Positions 18,672 to 29,237 of a stretch of 64,000 nt of DNA are shown here, piece after piece (the first letter of the stretch is position 1; every line of letters starts with the position of its first letter). This DNA is from Acidithiobacillus montserratensis. Lineage in GTDB: Bacteria > Pseudomonadota > Gammaproteobacteria > Acidithiobacillales > Acidithiobacillaceae. The DNA is taken from contig NZ_JABBOU010000041.1 in the NCBI RefSeq assembly GCF_018853465.1, positions 1 to 64,000 on the forward strand. The letters run 5' to 3'. The notes beneath the pieces are model-generated. The model was not told the origin of the DNA. It worked only from the letters and a program-made list of their open reading frames with translations, and ran no database searches. Made by a program: the position numbers and the translations under genes.

Positions 18672-19466
18672 TCAATGCGACCACCAGCGTTTCAGTTTGG
18701 TGCGTAAGGAGTTATCTGACGGTTTTGCCGAACTGCGCAAACCAATACCCAACATGCGCAGTATTTCCCGGTCACGGGTCTGCACATATTGCGCTACTTT
18801 TTCCTGATCAGCGGCAGGAGGATCCTGGAATTCGACGCCTAATACCACTCCGGTAGCGCCGGCTACAAGGTTATCGACGAAACGGATCACAGCCGGCATA
18901 TGCAAGGGTTGACTATCACGGATTCTAAACACCAACTGGGTGAGAATTTCGTTCGGTTGAAAGGGATGATCCTTGGGGCAGCGACTCATAATCCGGATGC
19001 CACCCGCACTGATATCCTGCATTCTTCCAGCAACCATCAAGGCACCTTGACGGTAGATTTCCACTTCATCGGGATCCTGCACGGTGGGCGGTACTCGAAA
19101 AAGCTGGCGGCGCTGCAACTGATAGATTTCTTCAGGATACTGCAGGACGATACCCTCAGCATCATGGCGAATGATCGTACTGCGAAAACCACAAATGATC
19201 CCATCCACCCGGGAAAGCAGGGTGATGACTGTGCCAATTTCTATCTGTTTCGGGAAATGCAGGGGAAGATCAATCAGTAACTCAGGTTCAGACTGAACAT
19301 CCAGCAGCAGGGTATTGTAGCTCTGCACTTGATCATCCAGCCAGAGGGTGCAAAAAACATGCTCCCGCCAGAGATTTTCCAATATGCCCGAGGCCTTGAC
19401 CGAAGCGGTCACCCGATACCGTTCGGAAAACAAATGGTGACGCATTTCATGAATGGGTTCCGACAT
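18672..19466 (-). CDS. ycgR: Flagellar brake protein, YcgR/PilZ family
   Basis: Binds c-di-GMP and slows or biases the flagellar motor. The 264-residue protein has a YcgR N-terminal domain (about 1-112) and a C-terminal PilZ domain with both c-di-GMP signatures: R120-QLF-R124, and D151-x-S153-xx-G156 in DISAGG. The start at 19466 was chosen for the AAGGG site 8 bases upstream; the frame continues 25 codons further without protein-like sequence. It lies downstream of the broken GAF-GGDEF-EAL gene in the chemosensory operon, so an enzyme of c-di-GMP turnover and its effector are encoded together. Confidence 0.88.
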   Translation of the reverse strand: MSEPIHEMRHHLFSERYRVTASVKASGILENLWREHVFCTLWLDDQVQSYNTLLLDVQSEPELLIDLPLHFPKQIEIGTVITLLSRVDGIICGFRSTIIRHDAEGIVLQYPEEIYQLQRRQLFRVPPTVQDPDEVEIYRQGALMVAGRMQDISAGGIRIMSRCPKDHPFQPNEILTQLVFRIRDSQPLHMPAVIRFVDNLVAGATGVVLGVEFQDPPAADQEKVAQYVQTRDREILRMLGIGLRSSAKPSDNSLRTKLKRWWSH

Positions 19467-19546
19467 AGTATCTACCCTTTTCCAAAGACTATGGAATATT
19501 ACCAATACCCATGCCGGCTGTCGTCTCTCTATGCGCCACATGTTTC

Positions 19547-21034
19547 CTAAACGGATCCGCTTGGCTCAGGATGTATTTGTTGCCAGAGCTCCAGGAGATC
19601 CCGGGCACCAGCGGGGTCCAGCGGACGGATAACAGAGGGCAGCAAATAATTTTTCCAGAGAAAAAAAGCGTTCTCCGGAAGCGGTGGAGAAAGCAAATAG
19701 CCCTGGATATACCGACCACCCAGGAGCAACCATAAATGCAATTCTTCGGGGGTGGAAATCCCCTCTGCTACCAGTTCACAGGCAGTCAGACGACTAAGCA
19801 TGTGGCTGGCGCCTGCCACGCCAAAACTGGCCTTGTCCTGACGAAAAGCGCGAATAAAACTTTGATCCAGCTTCAGCTCATCAAAGTTCAAACGGGCTAC
19901 TGAAAGCAACGAAGAATATCCGGTCCCGAAATCGTCCATAGATAACTTGAAGCCACGACTTTGACACCAGGCCATCATCGGTAACACGGATTTGCGTCCC
20001 ATGACAGAAGCGGTTTCAGTGATTTCGAGGGTAAGCCCATGGCCATCCGGGCACAAACTTTCCACATCTTCCTTAAAAGCGGGATCCAGAAAATGTTTGG
20101 CGCCAATATTCAAAGAAACCTGTAAAGCAAGGCCCTCATCCTGGATCCGTTGACGCAGACGCACCGCCTCCTGGAGCGCCCAACGACCAAGAATGCGAAT
20201 CAGGTGAGCGTTTTCTTCCACATAGGGCATGAACTTGCCAGGCCCAATCCAGTGGCCTTGAGGAGGGCACCAGCGTGCCAACATTTCTACGCCGCTCAAG
20301 CAGTTTTTCTGCATATCCGCCTTGGGTTGAAGAAAAAACCGAATCTCGCCCCGCTGTACAGCCCCTGGAAAATCGCGTCTCACCCACAAACGTTGGCGGG
20401 CGCGCCGCGCCACCTCACCACCGTAAAGCCGGAAAGTATTCCCACCCTGTCGCTTGGCTTCAGATAGCGCTTCATCCGCCTGAGCCATCAGCATACATAC
20501 CTCGCGGCTATCTGCCGGAAATAACGACCAACCTAATGAGGTAGTCAGGTGGGCCTCCAGTGTTTTTTGCGCCGCAACCTGCACTGCCTGGAGTACATCC
20601 TGGCTATATTGTTCCAGCTGTGTTTCGCGAGAGAGAGGGATGAGCAATCCGAATTCATCGCCCCCCACCCTTGCCAGCACCGCATCAGAAAACTGCAGCG
20701 TGGTCTTTAACTGCCTGGCAATTGCCTGCAAACACTGATCCGCTGCAAGGGAACTAAAAGATGTATTGATCTCATTGAACAAATCGAGGTCCATTAAACC
20801 CAGGCCCAGCATCTCCGTGGCTGAGGACGCAGACTGCAACCGTTCTGAAACCAGATCTGTAAAATGTGAACGGTTTGGTAATCCTGTCAAAGTATCGGTT
20901 TGCAATAAATGCTCTTTTTCTCGAAGATCCTGCAATCGCTCAAGATAACGTTCCAGATCATGCAGTAGAGCTTCCCAATGAGCAATGAGATGATATCCAA
21001 ACAACCAACGACTGAGACGGGTAATTTCCAGCAC
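19547..21034 (-). CDS. GGDEF-EAL protein, C-terminal part of an amber-interrupted gene
   Basis: This 495-residue stretch holds a GGDEF domain (cyclase) and an EAL domain (phosphodiesterase). GGDEF is intact at 124-128, but the I-site Arg is missing (QFSD at 114-117). EAL reads E250-M-L and keeps the other catalytic pieces: SLNIGAKHF, LTLEITET, DDFGTGYSSL, LKLDQSFI and YIQGYLL. The first in-frame start is a GTG at 21034 with no ribosome site. The 14 codons before it are open back to a TAG, and the frame is the same as that of the upstream gene. Its first residues complete a GAF domain begun upstream, so this is most likely the 3' part of one gene rather than an independent one. Confidence 0.75.
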   Translation of the reverse strand: MLEITRLSRWLFGYHLIAHWEALLHDLERYLERLQDLREKEHLLQTDTLTGLPNRSHFTDLVSERLQSASSATEMLGLGLMDLDLFNEINTSFSSLAADQCLQAIARQLKTTLQFSDAVLARVGGDEFGLLIPLSRETQLEQYSQDVLQAVQVAAQKTLEAHLTTSLGWSLFPADSREVCMLMAQADEALSEAKRQGGNTFRLYGGEVARRARQRLWVRRDFPGAVQRGEIRFFLQPKADMQKNCLSGVEMLARWCPPQGHWIGPGKFMPYVEENAHLIRILGRWALQEAVRLRQRIQDEGLALQVSLNIGAKHFLDPAFKEDVESLCPDGHGLTLEITETASVMGRKSVLPMMAWCQSRGFKLSMDDFGTGYSSLLSVARLNFDELKLDQSFIRAFRQDKASFGVAGASHMLSRLTACELVAEGISTPEELHLWLLLGGRYIQGYLLSPPLPENAFFLWKNYLLPSVIRPLDPAGARDLLELWQQIHPEPSGSV

Positions 21035-21076
21035 AAAAACTGCATCTGGATGACGCGCATTTTCCGGAATAACCGG

Positions 21077-21079
21077 CTA
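21077..21079 (-). other. In-frame amber (TAG) codon splitting a GAF-GGDEF-EAL gene
   Basis: On the minus strand the frame reads REVIA, then TAG, then PVIPENARHPDAVFVLEITR with no shift of frame. The stop falls inside the GAF domain. One base change from a sense codon such as CAG, AAG or GAG would explain it. Alternatives are a sequencing error or real readthrough. Confidence 0.85.
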
Positions 21080-22366
21080 GGCAATCACCTCACGGAAGTC
21101 TTGCAAGTCTGGATACAGGGCGATGACTTTCGCCATTTCACCGGAAACATGGGGGGTACGCGGATCAACGCGCTGCCGCAAACGCCACGCGAGAGCAGGT
21201 AAAAGTTGTCCCCAGGGAGAGTTTTCGGGATCTGTGCTTAAGGGTAACTGCCGGAGAATATCGACCAGTCCGGGTTTGCGAGCGCAGGCGGCAATCACCG
21301 ATAAACTGCCTTGTTCCCCGCCGGGAACGGCTACATAGGCAGCCAGTGCCCCCGTCCCCAATACACTTAACTGCACCAGACCGGTGTATATTTCCCGGGC
21401 ATTTGCGGCTTCAGCCACCATTTCATGGAGGGTCTGATGGGCCCGTTGATAACGGCTCTCCACAAATCGGCGATACATCCATATGAGTGCCGCAACAGCC
21501 AGCGTGGCCTCTGCGGCCAGCAGCAGCAACGCCCAGATGTCCAGACGTTTTAACTGCTGCTGCAAGTATGAATTTTGAGGATTCCAGCGCGCACTGATTA
21601 TCCAGGGAGTGTGTTTTACCGGCAGGTCCAGATCTGCGGTCCATTCTGCCGGAACAGGCTTTCCCTGCTGCCAGTGTCCATTCTGCCATTGTGCCAGCAC
21701 CCGGTGATGATTATCCAGAAGTAGCAACATATGCGGAGATTCCAGACTGGCACTGGCATGCTGATTGCCAAACATGAGCTCCGCATGACAACTTCGTCCA
21801 GCTTTTTTGATGCGCTTTAGAGATGGTTGCAGTGGAACCGCAAAAAGCCGCAATGGGATATGCAGCAAACCTTTTGCATCTACAAATGGCTGATTGACCC
21901 CACCCTGCCAAATGAAACGGGAGTCGCTCCCAATAATCAGAGGATAGTTCACTATAAACTTGGCTGATTTTTGTCCATTTAGATTACAAGACACATTTTT
22001 GAGCCAGGGATGGACTTTGTTAAAGCGCTGCAGCAGATCCGGATTCAGCTTTCTGACCGGCAGGCTCGCCATGAATTGGAGATCACGCATATGCATTTCG
22101 ATCATGGCGGAAAGGTTACTGGAAAAGCTCTCGACCAGATGAACCGCCATATCTTTTGTCCGGTCCCGGGAACGCTCCAACAGATGTGCCTGCCAGCTGC
22201 CAATGCTGAAAACTGTCAACGCAGCCAGACTCATAAAAACCAGCATAATACCGAAGGTAAAAATACGCTGGCGACGCTGAATCTGCTGCGAAGCATGCAT
22301 CAATTTATTAAGGAGTTCGGATGTTGCGGCACTTTCAGTATGCAGTGTGGCATCATCTTGCGGCAT
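21077..22366 (-). CDS. Membrane sensor protein with truncated GAF domain, N-terminal part of an amber-interrupted gene
   Basis: A 429-residue protein with a membrane helix at about 35-57 and a second at about 274-300. The extracytoplasmic region between them of roughly 215 residues resembles Cache-like sensor domains only in layout. After the second helix comes a coiled linker and the start of a GAF domain (IYTGLVQLSVLGTGALAAYVAVP...SLSVIAACARKPGLVDIL). The frame stops at TAG 21077-21079 and continues in frame into the GGDEF-EAL part. Read through, it would be a sensor-GAF-GGDEF-EAL protein of about 939 residues. The start overlaps the cheB stop, so it is translated with the chemotaxis genes. 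Alone, this part would be a membrane sensor without an output domain. Confidence 0.75.
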   Translation of the reverse strand: MPQDDATLHTESAATSELLNKLMHASQQIQRRQRIFTFGIMLVFMSLAALTVFSIGSWQAHLLERSRDRTKDMAVHLVESFSSNLSAMIEMHMRDLQFMASLPVRKLNPDLLQRFNKVHPWLKNVSCNLNGQKSAKFIVNYPLIIGSDSRFIWQGGVNQPFVDAKGLLHIPLRLFAVPLQPSLKRIKKAGRSCHAELMFGNQHASASLESPHMLLLLDNHHRVLAQWQNGHWQQGKPVPAEWTADLDLPVKHTPWIISARWNPQNSYLQQQLKRLDIWALLLLAAEATLAVAALIWMYRRFVESRYQRAHQTLHEMVAEAANAREIYTGLVQLSVLGTGALAAYVAVPGGEQGSLSVIAACARKPGLVDILRQLPLSTDPENSPWGQLLPALAWRLRQRVDPRTPHVSGEMAKVIALYPDLQDFREVIA

Positions 22367-23412
22367 CAGCGCACCCCTTCAACGGTTCTTGGCAGACGGC
22401 TGGCAATTTGCTGCAAGGGCAGCACTTCATCCACTCCCCCGAGCTTGATAGCTTCTTTGGGCATGCCAAAAACCACACAACTGGATTCATCCTGGGCGAT
22501 GGTGTGCGCTCCTGCTCCATGCATTTCCAGTAAGCCCTGGGCGCCATCATCACCCATTCCAGTCATGATCACTCCCCAGGCATTGCGCCCTGCCACCTGG
22601 GCAACCGAGCGAAACAACACGTCTACGGAAGGACGGTGATGCTTGACCAAAGGTCCATCAAAGACCTGCACAGCAAATTGGGCGCCATTGCGTATCAGGC
22701 GCATGTGTTTACCGCCCGGCGCAATCAAGGCACGACCCGGCAAAACCCGATCGCCGTCCATGGCTTCACGCACTTCCAACGCACTGACGCTATTCAAGCG
22801 CGCCGCAAAAGCGGCCGTAAATTTTTCGGGCATATGCTGTACCACCACGATGCCCGGCACCGTCACCGGCAGAGCCCGTAACAGCACTTCCAGCGCCTGG
22901 GTGCCTCCCGTACTGGTTCCTACAGCAATGACTTTTTCAGTACTTTTCTGCAGGAGCAGATGCGCGGCAACGGGCAAGACCGCTGAAACCGGCTGCGGTC
23001 GCATGTTGCGTAAATTGGCGCGAGCAGCAGACTTGACTGCACGAATGATTTCCGGGGCATCTTTTTGCAAAAAGTCACGAAGACCACTCTGGGGCTTCTG
23101 GATGATCTGGACGGCACCGGCAGCCAGGGCATCCAGAGTGATCTGCGCGCCGGATTCAGCAAGACTGGAGCAAATAATCACCGGTAACGGATGTTCTCTC
23201 ATGATTTTCCGCAGGAAAGTCACTCCGTCCATGCGTGGCATTTCAATATCCAGAATAACCACATCGGGCCATAGCCGCTGCATGCGGTCCCAGGCAAACA
23301 CGGGGTCCTGAGCCGTGGCCAGAATCGTAATTTCCGGGTCCTGACTTAATGCGGCCTGTAGTACCTGACGCACGACTGCCGAGTCATCGACAATAAAAAC
23401 CTGTATGGTCAT
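22366..23412 (-). CDS. cheB: Chemotaxis protein-glutamate methylesterase CheB
   Basis: Removes methyl groups from, and deamidates, chemoreceptors when phosphorylated by CheA. The receiver domain (1-125) has DD at 9-10, D55 in [11 protein letters not shown], and QKP. The methylesterase domain shows the catalytic Ser in AVGTSTGG, the His in VVQHMPEKF and the Asp in MTGMGDDGA. The 348 residues are normal. It lies 18 bases after cheD and overlaps the next gene by one base. Confidence 0.97.
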   Translation of the reverse strand: MTIQVFIVDDSAVVRQVLQAALSQDPEITILATAQDPVFAWDRMQRLWPDVVILDIEMPRMDGVTFLRKIMREHPLPVIICSSLAESGAQITLDALAAGAVQIIQKPQSGLRDFLQKDAPEIIRAVKSAARANLRNMRPQPVSAVLPVAAHLLLQKSTEKVIAVGTSTGGTQALEVLLRALPVTVPGIVVVQHMPEKFTAAFAARLNSVSALEVREAMDGDRVLPGRALIAPGGKHMRLIRNGAQFAVQVFDGPLVKHHRPSVDVLFRSVAQVAGRNAWGVIMTGMGDDGAQGLLEMHGAGAHTIAQDESSCVVFGMPKEAIKLGGVDEVLPLQQIASRLPRTVEGVR

Positions 23413-23430
23413 ATTAGCTCTTTATTATTT

Positions 23431-23988
23431 TCATGCATGGCCTGTCTGTACGTCTGCTGCTGTGACGTCTGCTCCGTGCCCCGTAAATTTCAGAAAAACG
23501 TCCCCTGACCATATCTCAAAGTACAAATTGCGATGCCCGTGCCCACCCAGATGGGAGGCCGCCACCCGAAAACCCGCCTGGCTAACCAGACTTCGGGCCG
23601 CCCGCACATTTTTGCAGGGAACATCGCTGCATTCGCTTACGCTGCCAGAGGAAAAGCGCTGCTCTCTAAGGGAATGACGTGCGGCCAGAGACTGTAACAT
23701 GTTGCCGCCTCCAAAAATTTTACACACATATTCGCCGGGCTGCGTGCGTTGTTTGCGTACTTCCTGCAGCAAGACCGCCACGGCTTCATCACCATATTTT
23801 CCGTCGAGGCCCGGGGTCGCTGCGCAGTTACCGCGCTCAGGTAACAGGAAATGACACATACCACCTACCAATAAACGCGGATGCCAGATGGTGATGGCAA
23901 TACAGGAGCCAAGCAGGGTTCTGATACGTGTTTGTTTATCTCCAAAGTACCAGTCTCCGGGCTGGAGAAAAATCTCCATAATGGCCAT
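23431..23988 (-). CDS. cheD: Chemoreceptor glutamine deamidase CheD
   Basis: Deamidates receptor glutamines and, in systems with CheC, takes part in adaptation. The 185 residues have the catalytic Cys in LLGSCIAITIW, the His in GGMCHFLLP and the downstream KIFGGGNML. AAGGAA lies 9 bases upstream of the ATG. No cheC is seen in the window. It sits between cheR and cheB with 6- and 18-base gaps. Confidence 0.95.
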   Translation of the reverse strand: MAIMEIFLQPGDWYFGDKQTRIRTLLGSCIAITIWHPRLLVGGMCHFLLPERGNCAATPGLDGKYGDEAVAVLLQEVRKQRTQPGEYVCKIFGGGNMLQSLAARHSLREQRFSSGSVSECSDVPCKNVRAARSLVSQAGFRVAASHLGGHGHRNLYFEIWSGDVFLKFTGHGADVTAADVQTGHA

Positions 23989-23994
23989 ATAAAT

Positions 23995-24804
23995 CTATTC
24001 CTTTTTGTAGACCGCTGGTTGCAACAATTGCAAACCATCTACAATGCCATTGAGGCTTTCTGAATGCCCGACCAGAAAAAATCCTCCCGGACGTAATTGT
24101 TGTAATAAACGCTGACAAATGGCTTTTTTTTCAGGAACATCAAAATAGATCAAAACATTGCGCAGAAAAATCATATCGAATTCCCCCACATCTGGCAATG
24201 TCTTGTTAAGATTGATTTGCGCAAACTTGACGAAACGACGAATTTCCGGAGCAATAGAAAAAAGGCCTTCCTGCTGCCCAGTACCTCTTAAACAATAAGA
24301 TTTTAAGTAGGCTTTAGGTATTTTTTCAGCGCGCGACATCGGATAAATGGCGCGCTCTGCGGCCAATAACACTTTGCTACTCAAGTCCGAAGCAAAAATC
24401 TCCCATTTTTTTCGGCGTCTTTCTGCAAGAACCATGGCAATACTGTAGGCCTCCTCACCCGATGAACTGGCCGCACTCCAGATACGCACCTGATCTCGCG
24501 AGTTCCAGGAGGGGATGGCCTGCTCACCAAGAAAGGCGAAATGTTTCGGCTCCCGAAAAAAATAGGTTTCATTGGTCGTCAGCAAATCTATGGCTTGCTG
24601 ACGCTCTGCACTATCTTGATGAAGCAAATGCAGATAAGCATCGTAATTCAGACAATTTCTGGCACGCAAACGTTTACCCAAACGTCCCATGACCAAAGTT
24701 TGTTTGGATGGCCCCAGTGAAATACCCGCTTCATGATTAAGAAATTTTTGAATACGCTGGTATTCAGCCAGGGTCAGGGGTATATCACCCGAAAGAACCG
24801 TCAT
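23995..24804 (-). CDS. cheR: Chemoreceptor methyltransferase CheR
   Basis: Methylates receptor glutamates using S-adenosylmethionine. The 269 residues show the N-terminal helical domain (ITL-type start LTLAEYQRIQKFLNHEAGISL), TNETYFFREPKHF, the SAM-binding IWSAASSSGEEAYSIAM, and FDMIFLRNVLIYFD. It begins 2 bases after the cheW stop. Confidence 0.96.
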   Translation of the reverse strand: MTVLSGDIPLTLAEYQRIQKFLNHEAGISLGPSKQTLVMGRLGKRLRARNCLNYDAYLHLLHQDSAERQQAIDLLTTNETYFFREPKHFAFLGEQAIPSWNSRDQVRIWSAASSSGEEAYSIAMVLAERRRKKWEIFASDLSSKVLLAAERAIYPMSRAEKIPKAYLKSYCLRGTGQQEGLFSIAPEIRRFVKFAQINLNKTLPDVGEFDMIFLRNVLIYFDVPEKKAICQRLLQQLRPGGFFLVGHSESLNGIVDGLQLLQPAVYKKE

Positions 24805-24806
24805 CT

Positions 24807-25352
24807 TCAGACACCATAATCCGCAGTACCTATTGTACCGTCCTCTGCGGCAATGGCGGAAAGCGCCGACATTTCTTCCAGTGACAGCACCCGTCCCATT
24901 TCCAGTAAAATCATAAAGTTTCCTTCTACTTTGCCCATACCCCGGATGAACTCAGTGCGTAATCCTGCCCCAAATTGCGGGGCAGGTTCAACTTGCTCGG
25001 TACCAAATTCCAGTACTTCATTGACCGCATCGACGACCACTCCCAGACGTTGCCGGGAATGGCCATCCTGCAGATCGAGAATGATAATACAACTGCGTTT
25101 ATGGATTTGCGTGGCCGGGCGGCCAAAACGCCTGGCCATATCAATGACCGGCACCACCTGCCCGCGCAAATTGATCACGCCAACCACAAAATCCGGCATC
25201 ATTGGAATCTGGGTAGGCACCATATAGGCAATAATCTCGCGTACGTCGGTTATATCCAGACCAAAAGCTTCACCCTGTAACTGTACGATCAGATACTGTC
25301 CGGACCTGGATCGCGGCTCTGTCGAAGCACCGCCGACTGCAATCATTTCCAT
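24807..25352 (-). CDS. cheW: Chemotaxis coupling protein CheW
   Basis: Links CheA to receptors. The chosen ATG at 25352 has AGGAGG five bases upstream and lies 10 bases after the preceding receptor's stop, giving 181 residues; an upstream in-frame start would run into that gene. Typical segments are YLIVQLQGEAFGLDI, VGVINLRGQVVPVIDM and VVVDAVNEVLEF. It is the only CheW in the window. Confidence 0.95.
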   Translation of the reverse strand: MEMIAVGGASTEPRSRSGQYLIVQLQGEAFGLDITDVREIIAYMVPTQIPMMPDFVVGVINLRGQVVPVIDMARRFGRPATQIHKRSCIIILDLQDGHSRQRLGVVVDAVNEVLEFGTEQVEPAPQFGAGLRTEFIRGMGKVEGNFMILLEMGRVLSLEEMSALSAIAAEDGTIGTADYGV

Positions 25353-25362
25353 GACAGCCTCC

Positions 25363-27015
25363 TCAGAAGCGGACAAATTCTTGGTGATCGTTATGACTGG
25401 CTTCCGCTGGCGCATTTTTCAGGTGGGCAACTGCACTCACTCCCTTACGCTCTGAAGAAAAATCCTTTGCCCCGGACTTGGCAGCCGCGCCTCCTGAACG
25501 CAGGCGGAAAGCCGCCATGAGTTGCTGCAACTGCTCAGCTTGCCCACTCATTTCTTCTGCAGTCGCTGCAAGCTCTTCAGAGGCTGAAGCATTTTGCTGG
25601 GTCACCTGATTCAGTTGCCCCACCGCCATGTTGATCTGATCAATACCGGTAGCCTGCTCATTGGAAGCGGCATTGATTTCCTGAACCAGATCAGAGGTCT
25701 TGCCAATTGCCGGAACCAGTGCATTGAGCGCACTGCCGGCCTGCTCAGCTACTTTGACGCTGTTACTGGCCAGTGTGCCGATTTCCTGGGCGGCCACCTG
25801 ACTGCGTTCTGCCAGCTTACGCACTTCTGCAGCCACCACCGCGAAACCCTTGCCATGCTCTCCTGCCCGCGCCGCCTCAATGGCGGCATTGAGTGCCAGC
25901 ATGTTGGTTTGATAGGCAATATCATCAATAATCCCGATTTTTTCGGCAATGTTTTTCATCGCCTGAACCGTATTCGTGACGGCCTCACCGCCGAGTTGGG
26001 CTTCCTTGGCCGCACCCGTGGCAATATCATCGGTAATCCGGGCATTTTCCGCGTTTTGCTTAATCGAGGCAGCAGCTTCTTCCAGGGTGGCCGAGGTTTC
26101 TTCCACGCTGGCAGCCTGCTCTGAAGCCGCCTGAGACAAGGATTGGGAGGTGGCACTGACTTCTTCAGAAGCACTGGACAGATTATCCGCCGCACTGCGC
26201 ACCTCGCCAATGGTCAGGGTGAGTTTTTCGACCATCTGCGCCATGGCCGCCATCAAGCGTCCGGTTTCATCCCGGGTGCGGGCGACCACCTGCATGCTCA
26301 AATCTCCGTCAGCCACCCGTTCGGAAATACTGACCGCTTCTGCTAGCGGCCGGGTAATAGATCGGGACAGGCCCCAGGCAATAAGAATCCCCAAAATGAT
26401 AGAGATCAGGGCAATAATCACAATAGCATTTATCACCAAATTCACATCGCTGGCGCCCTTCTTTTTGAGCACCGCCATGGTCAGCAAAGCATCTTGACGC
26501 AATCTACTATTGATGGCGTGTAAATGATTTTCGGCTGGCAAGGTCGTACTTTGATAGTATTGATTCGCGGACTGAATTTGCTGCGCGGCATTTTTACTCT
26601 GAGGATTGATGGCTGCCAGCATACTCAAATACTGTTGTGACGATTGAAGAAAAGCGGAAAAAGCCGCTCTGGACTCGGGCAAAAGTATTTTAGCCTTTGG
26701 ATCTAGCAGGCTACTTCCCAAAAAAGCATAATACGGCATGATTTTGGTGCTGGTAGATGCAATGATTTGCGCTGTCTGCCTGGCCTGATCGGGTAATCCA
26801 TAACTAAAAGCAAATGCAGTTTTTAGTTTTGCCGTGGCCAACATCATACTGTCAATTTTATGCACATTATCCGAAACACGTCCCGTTGCCGTTTCCAGGT
26901 CTTGTTGCAGTTTCCCTGCCCCCCACCAGCCTGCCGCACCCACCAGTATCAGCAGTAAAATAACCAATGCAAAGGCCAGGCCCAAGCGCAGTCCGATACG
27001 CATATTCCCAAACAT
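25363..27015 (-). CDS. Methyl-accepting chemotaxis protein (transmembrane)
   Basis: A classical receptor of 550 residues. Helix 1 lies at about 9-30, followed by a periplasmic domain of roughly 165 residues that looks helical (four-helix-bundle type). Helix 2 lies at about 196-217, followed by HAMP ([24 protein letters not shown]) and the signalling hairpin with [43 protein letters not shown] (shown here to mark the tip only by its [16 protein letters not shown] core). The C-terminus ends QEFVRF, a possible adaptation-enzyme docking tail. The ligand is unknown. It lies between cheA and cheW, so it is probably the cognate receptor of this array. Confidence 0.94.
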   Translation of the reverse strand: MFGNMRIGLRLGLAFALVILLLILVGAAGWWGAGKLQQDLETATGRVSDNVHKIDSMMLATAKLKTAFAFSYGLPDQARQTAQIIASTSTKIMPYYAFLGSSLLDPKAKILLPESRAAFSAFLQSSQQYLSMLAAINPQSKNAAQQIQSANQYYQSTTLPAENHLHAINSRLRQDALLTMAVLKKKGASDVNLVINAIVIIALISIILGILIAWGLSRSITRPLAEAVSISERVADGDLSMQVVARTRDETGRLMAAMAQMVEKLTLTIGEVRSAADNLSSASEEVSATSQSLSQAASEQAASVEETSATLEEAAASIKQNAENARITDDIATGAAKEAQLGGEAVTNTVQAMKNIAEKIGIIDDIAYQTNMLALNAAIEAARAGEHGKGFAVVAAEVRKLAERSQVAAQEIGTLASNSVKVAEQAGSALNALVPAIGKTSDLVQEINAASNEQATGIDQINMAVGQLNQVTQQNASASEELAATAEEMSGQAEQLQQLMAAFRLRSGGAAAKSGAKDFSSERKGVSAVAHLKNAPAEASHNDHQEFVRF

Positions 27016-27026
27016 GATTTTCCCCT

Positions 27027-29237
27027 TTAATGGACAAGCGCAGATTTTGCGCTGATAGCATAATGACGTTGAATCAAGGTCGGAATATCCAGTATTGGAG
27101 CGACATCGCCATTACCTAAAATGGTCGCCGCTGAAACACCGGGTACCCGTTCGAATAATTTCCCCAGCGGTTTGATGACCGTCTGCTGATTGCCGAGAAT
27201 TCCGCTCACGACTACACCGATCCGCTCCATTCCATGGCGCACGACCACGACATTCCGGCGGGTTTCAGATAACTCTGCTTTTTTGAAGACAGCACTCAAG
27301 TCCAGCAATGGTAGGGGCTGATCGCGTAACTCCATATAACCTACCGAACCGACGGTTTGAGGGTACTCCAGACATTCTTCTACGGCTTCCGCAGGAATGA
27401 CATAGGTGTCCTGGGCCAAACGCACCAGAAAACCATCAATAATGGACAGTGTCAGGGGCAGATGAATGCGCATGGTCGTCCCCCGGCCGGGGGTGGAATC
27501 TATGTCAATGCGACCCCGCACGGATTCTATATTCTGGCGGACAACATCCATACCCACACCCCGGCCGGAAATATCACTGATGGTATCGGCGGTAGAAAAT
27601 CCTGGAGCAAAAATCAAGGCATATATTTCAGGATCAGTAAGCAACTGATCTGCAGAAATCAATCCTTTTTCCAGAGCTTTTCGGCGGATTTTTTCCCGAT
27701 TCAAGCCACCGCCATCATCGCTGACTTCAATCACAATCCCTCCGGAATCATGGCGCGCATGCAAGATGATACTGCCCTGAGCAGGTTTTCCAGCCGCCAA
27801 GCGCTGTTCGGCTGGTTCAATACCATGATCCATGGCATTGCGCACCAGATGCATCAACGGATCTGAAATTTTTTCAGCCATACTTTTGTCGAGTTCGGTA
27901 CCTTCGCCGCTGATTTCCAGACGGATATCCTTATTCAGAGTACGCGCCGTATCCCGTACTACCCGTGGAAAACGCTGAAATAACTCCGCCACATCAATCA
28001 TTCTTAAGCGCAAGGCACCATCCCGAATTTCTTCCACCAGTCTGGCCACTTGACTGGAAGACTCCAGCCGGGACTCCAAATCTTCCCGGCCGGCAAACAG
28101 ACGATTGGCAGCACTGGCAATCACCAACTCCCCAACAAGATCCACCAGATGATCCAGATCATGAGCACGCACCCGCAACAATTGCCGCTCGGCATTTTTA
28201 GACTCACGTTGTTGCTGCTGCTTTTCCAGCGCTCCTTGTACCACAGGTTCCTGAACCATTTTTTGTTCCACCAGAATTTCTCCCAGCGGTAGATGTTGTC
28301 CGGTTTGATCTGAACCTTCCTGTAGCGCGAGTGCTTTCTGTAATTCCTCTGGCGTCAGCGAACCCACTGCCACGAGAATTTCTCCCAGATGCTGATCTCC
28401 CTCGGGAAGCTGCTGAATCATTTTCAGGTACGCCGCTATCTGTCCGTGCGCAGGCAACACATGAATAATGCTATTGTCTTTTACAAAATCAAACACATCA
28501 AGAATGCTGGCTTTATCGGCAACACTACGAAAAGCAATTTCAAAACCTAGATAGCAAGTTTCCGCATCCATCATCGACAAGGCCGGCAAAGCATCCGTCA
28601 AAGTGACCAGACCGGTAATTTCGCCAATTTGCTGCAGATAGCGCAAAAAAGACAAAGGATCCATGCCATCACGAAATGTATCTTGACCAAAACGGAGTGA
28701 GATATGCCAATTGGCTGCAGATTTTACGGGAGCATCTGAAGATACTTCATGGATAAACTCAGTACGGCTTTCCACGTCATCATAAACCGTCAAGGACGGC
28801 TCTGTTAAAGATGGATCAGTAGCGCTACTATTTTCCCCTAAGGCAGACTGTAAAGCGGCCAGCAGGCGGAGATCCTCAGAAAGAAAATGCTGGTCTAAAG
28901 GTGTGGCAGATACCAGACGGTCCAGATAATCGTTAATGTGATCGCCACAGGAAAGTAACAAGGTAATATTGCCCGGGCTGAGTGTTTTAGTGCCAGAACG
29001 GATCTGGTCGAGCAGATTTTCAAGGCGGTGAGTAAAGCGCACCACCTCTTCCAGACCAAACAAACCCGCAGAACCCTTGATGGTATGCGCAGCACGAAAA
29101 ACGGCATTAATGCGCTCCAGGTCTGCGCCCTGCTCTTCCATAAATAATAAAGCACTTTCCATGTCTTGTAATAAATCGCGACTTTCTTCAAAAAAAGTCT
29201 GTAGCGCAGCAGCCATCTGTGGATCCATATCCATCAT
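27027..29237 (-). CDS. cheA: Chemotaxis histidine kinase CheA with an inserted repeat region
   Basis: Autophosphorylates and passes phosphate to CheY and CheB. The 736 residues contain an HPt domain with H51 in [10 protein letters not shown], and a middle region (about 178-265) with the [15 protein letters not shown] pattern. Two related motifs follow: [20 protein letters not shown] (284-303) and [20 protein letters not shown] (318-337). The dimerisation helix ([14 protein letters not shown]), the ATPase with [11 protein letters not shown] and [27 protein letters not shown] and a C-terminal CheW-like domain complete it. The doubled LGEIL region is not part of E. coli CheA. AGGAGA precedes the ATG, which overlaps the STAS gene stop. 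Confidence 0.95.
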   Translation of the reverse strand: MMDMDPQMAAALQTFFEESRDLLQDMESALLFMEEQGADLERINAVFRAAHTIKGSAGLFGLEEVVRFTHRLENLLDQIRSGTKTLSPGNITLLLSCGDHINDYLDRLVSATPLDQHFLSEDLRLLAALQSALGENSSATDPSLTEPSLTVYDDVESRTEFIHEVSSDAPVKSAANWHISLRFGQDTFRDGMDPLSFLRYLQQIGEITGLVTLTDALPALSMMDAETCYLGFEIAFRSVADKASILDVFDFVKDNSIIHVLPAHGQIAAYLKMIQQLPEGDQHLGEILVAVGSLTPEELQKALALQEGSDQTGQHLPLGEILVEQKMVQEPVVQGALEKQQQQRESKNAERQLLRVRAHDLDHLVDLVGELVIASAANRLFAGREDLESRLESSSQVARLVEEIRDGALRLRMIDVAELFQRFPRVVRDTARTLNKDIRLEISGEGTELDKSMAEKISDPLMHLVRNAMDHGIEPAEQRLAAGKPAQGSIILHARHDSGGIVIEVSDDGGGLNREKIRRKALEKGLISADQLLTDPEIYALIFAPGFSTADTISDISGRGVGMDVVRQNIESVRGRIDIDSTPGRGTTMRIHLPLTLSIIDGFLVRLAQDTYVIPAEAVEECLEYPQTVGSVGYMELRDQPLPLLDLSAVFKKAELSETRRNVVVVRHGMERIGVVVSGILGNQQTVIKPLGKLFERVPGVSAATILGNGDVAPILDIPTLIQRHYAISAKSALVH

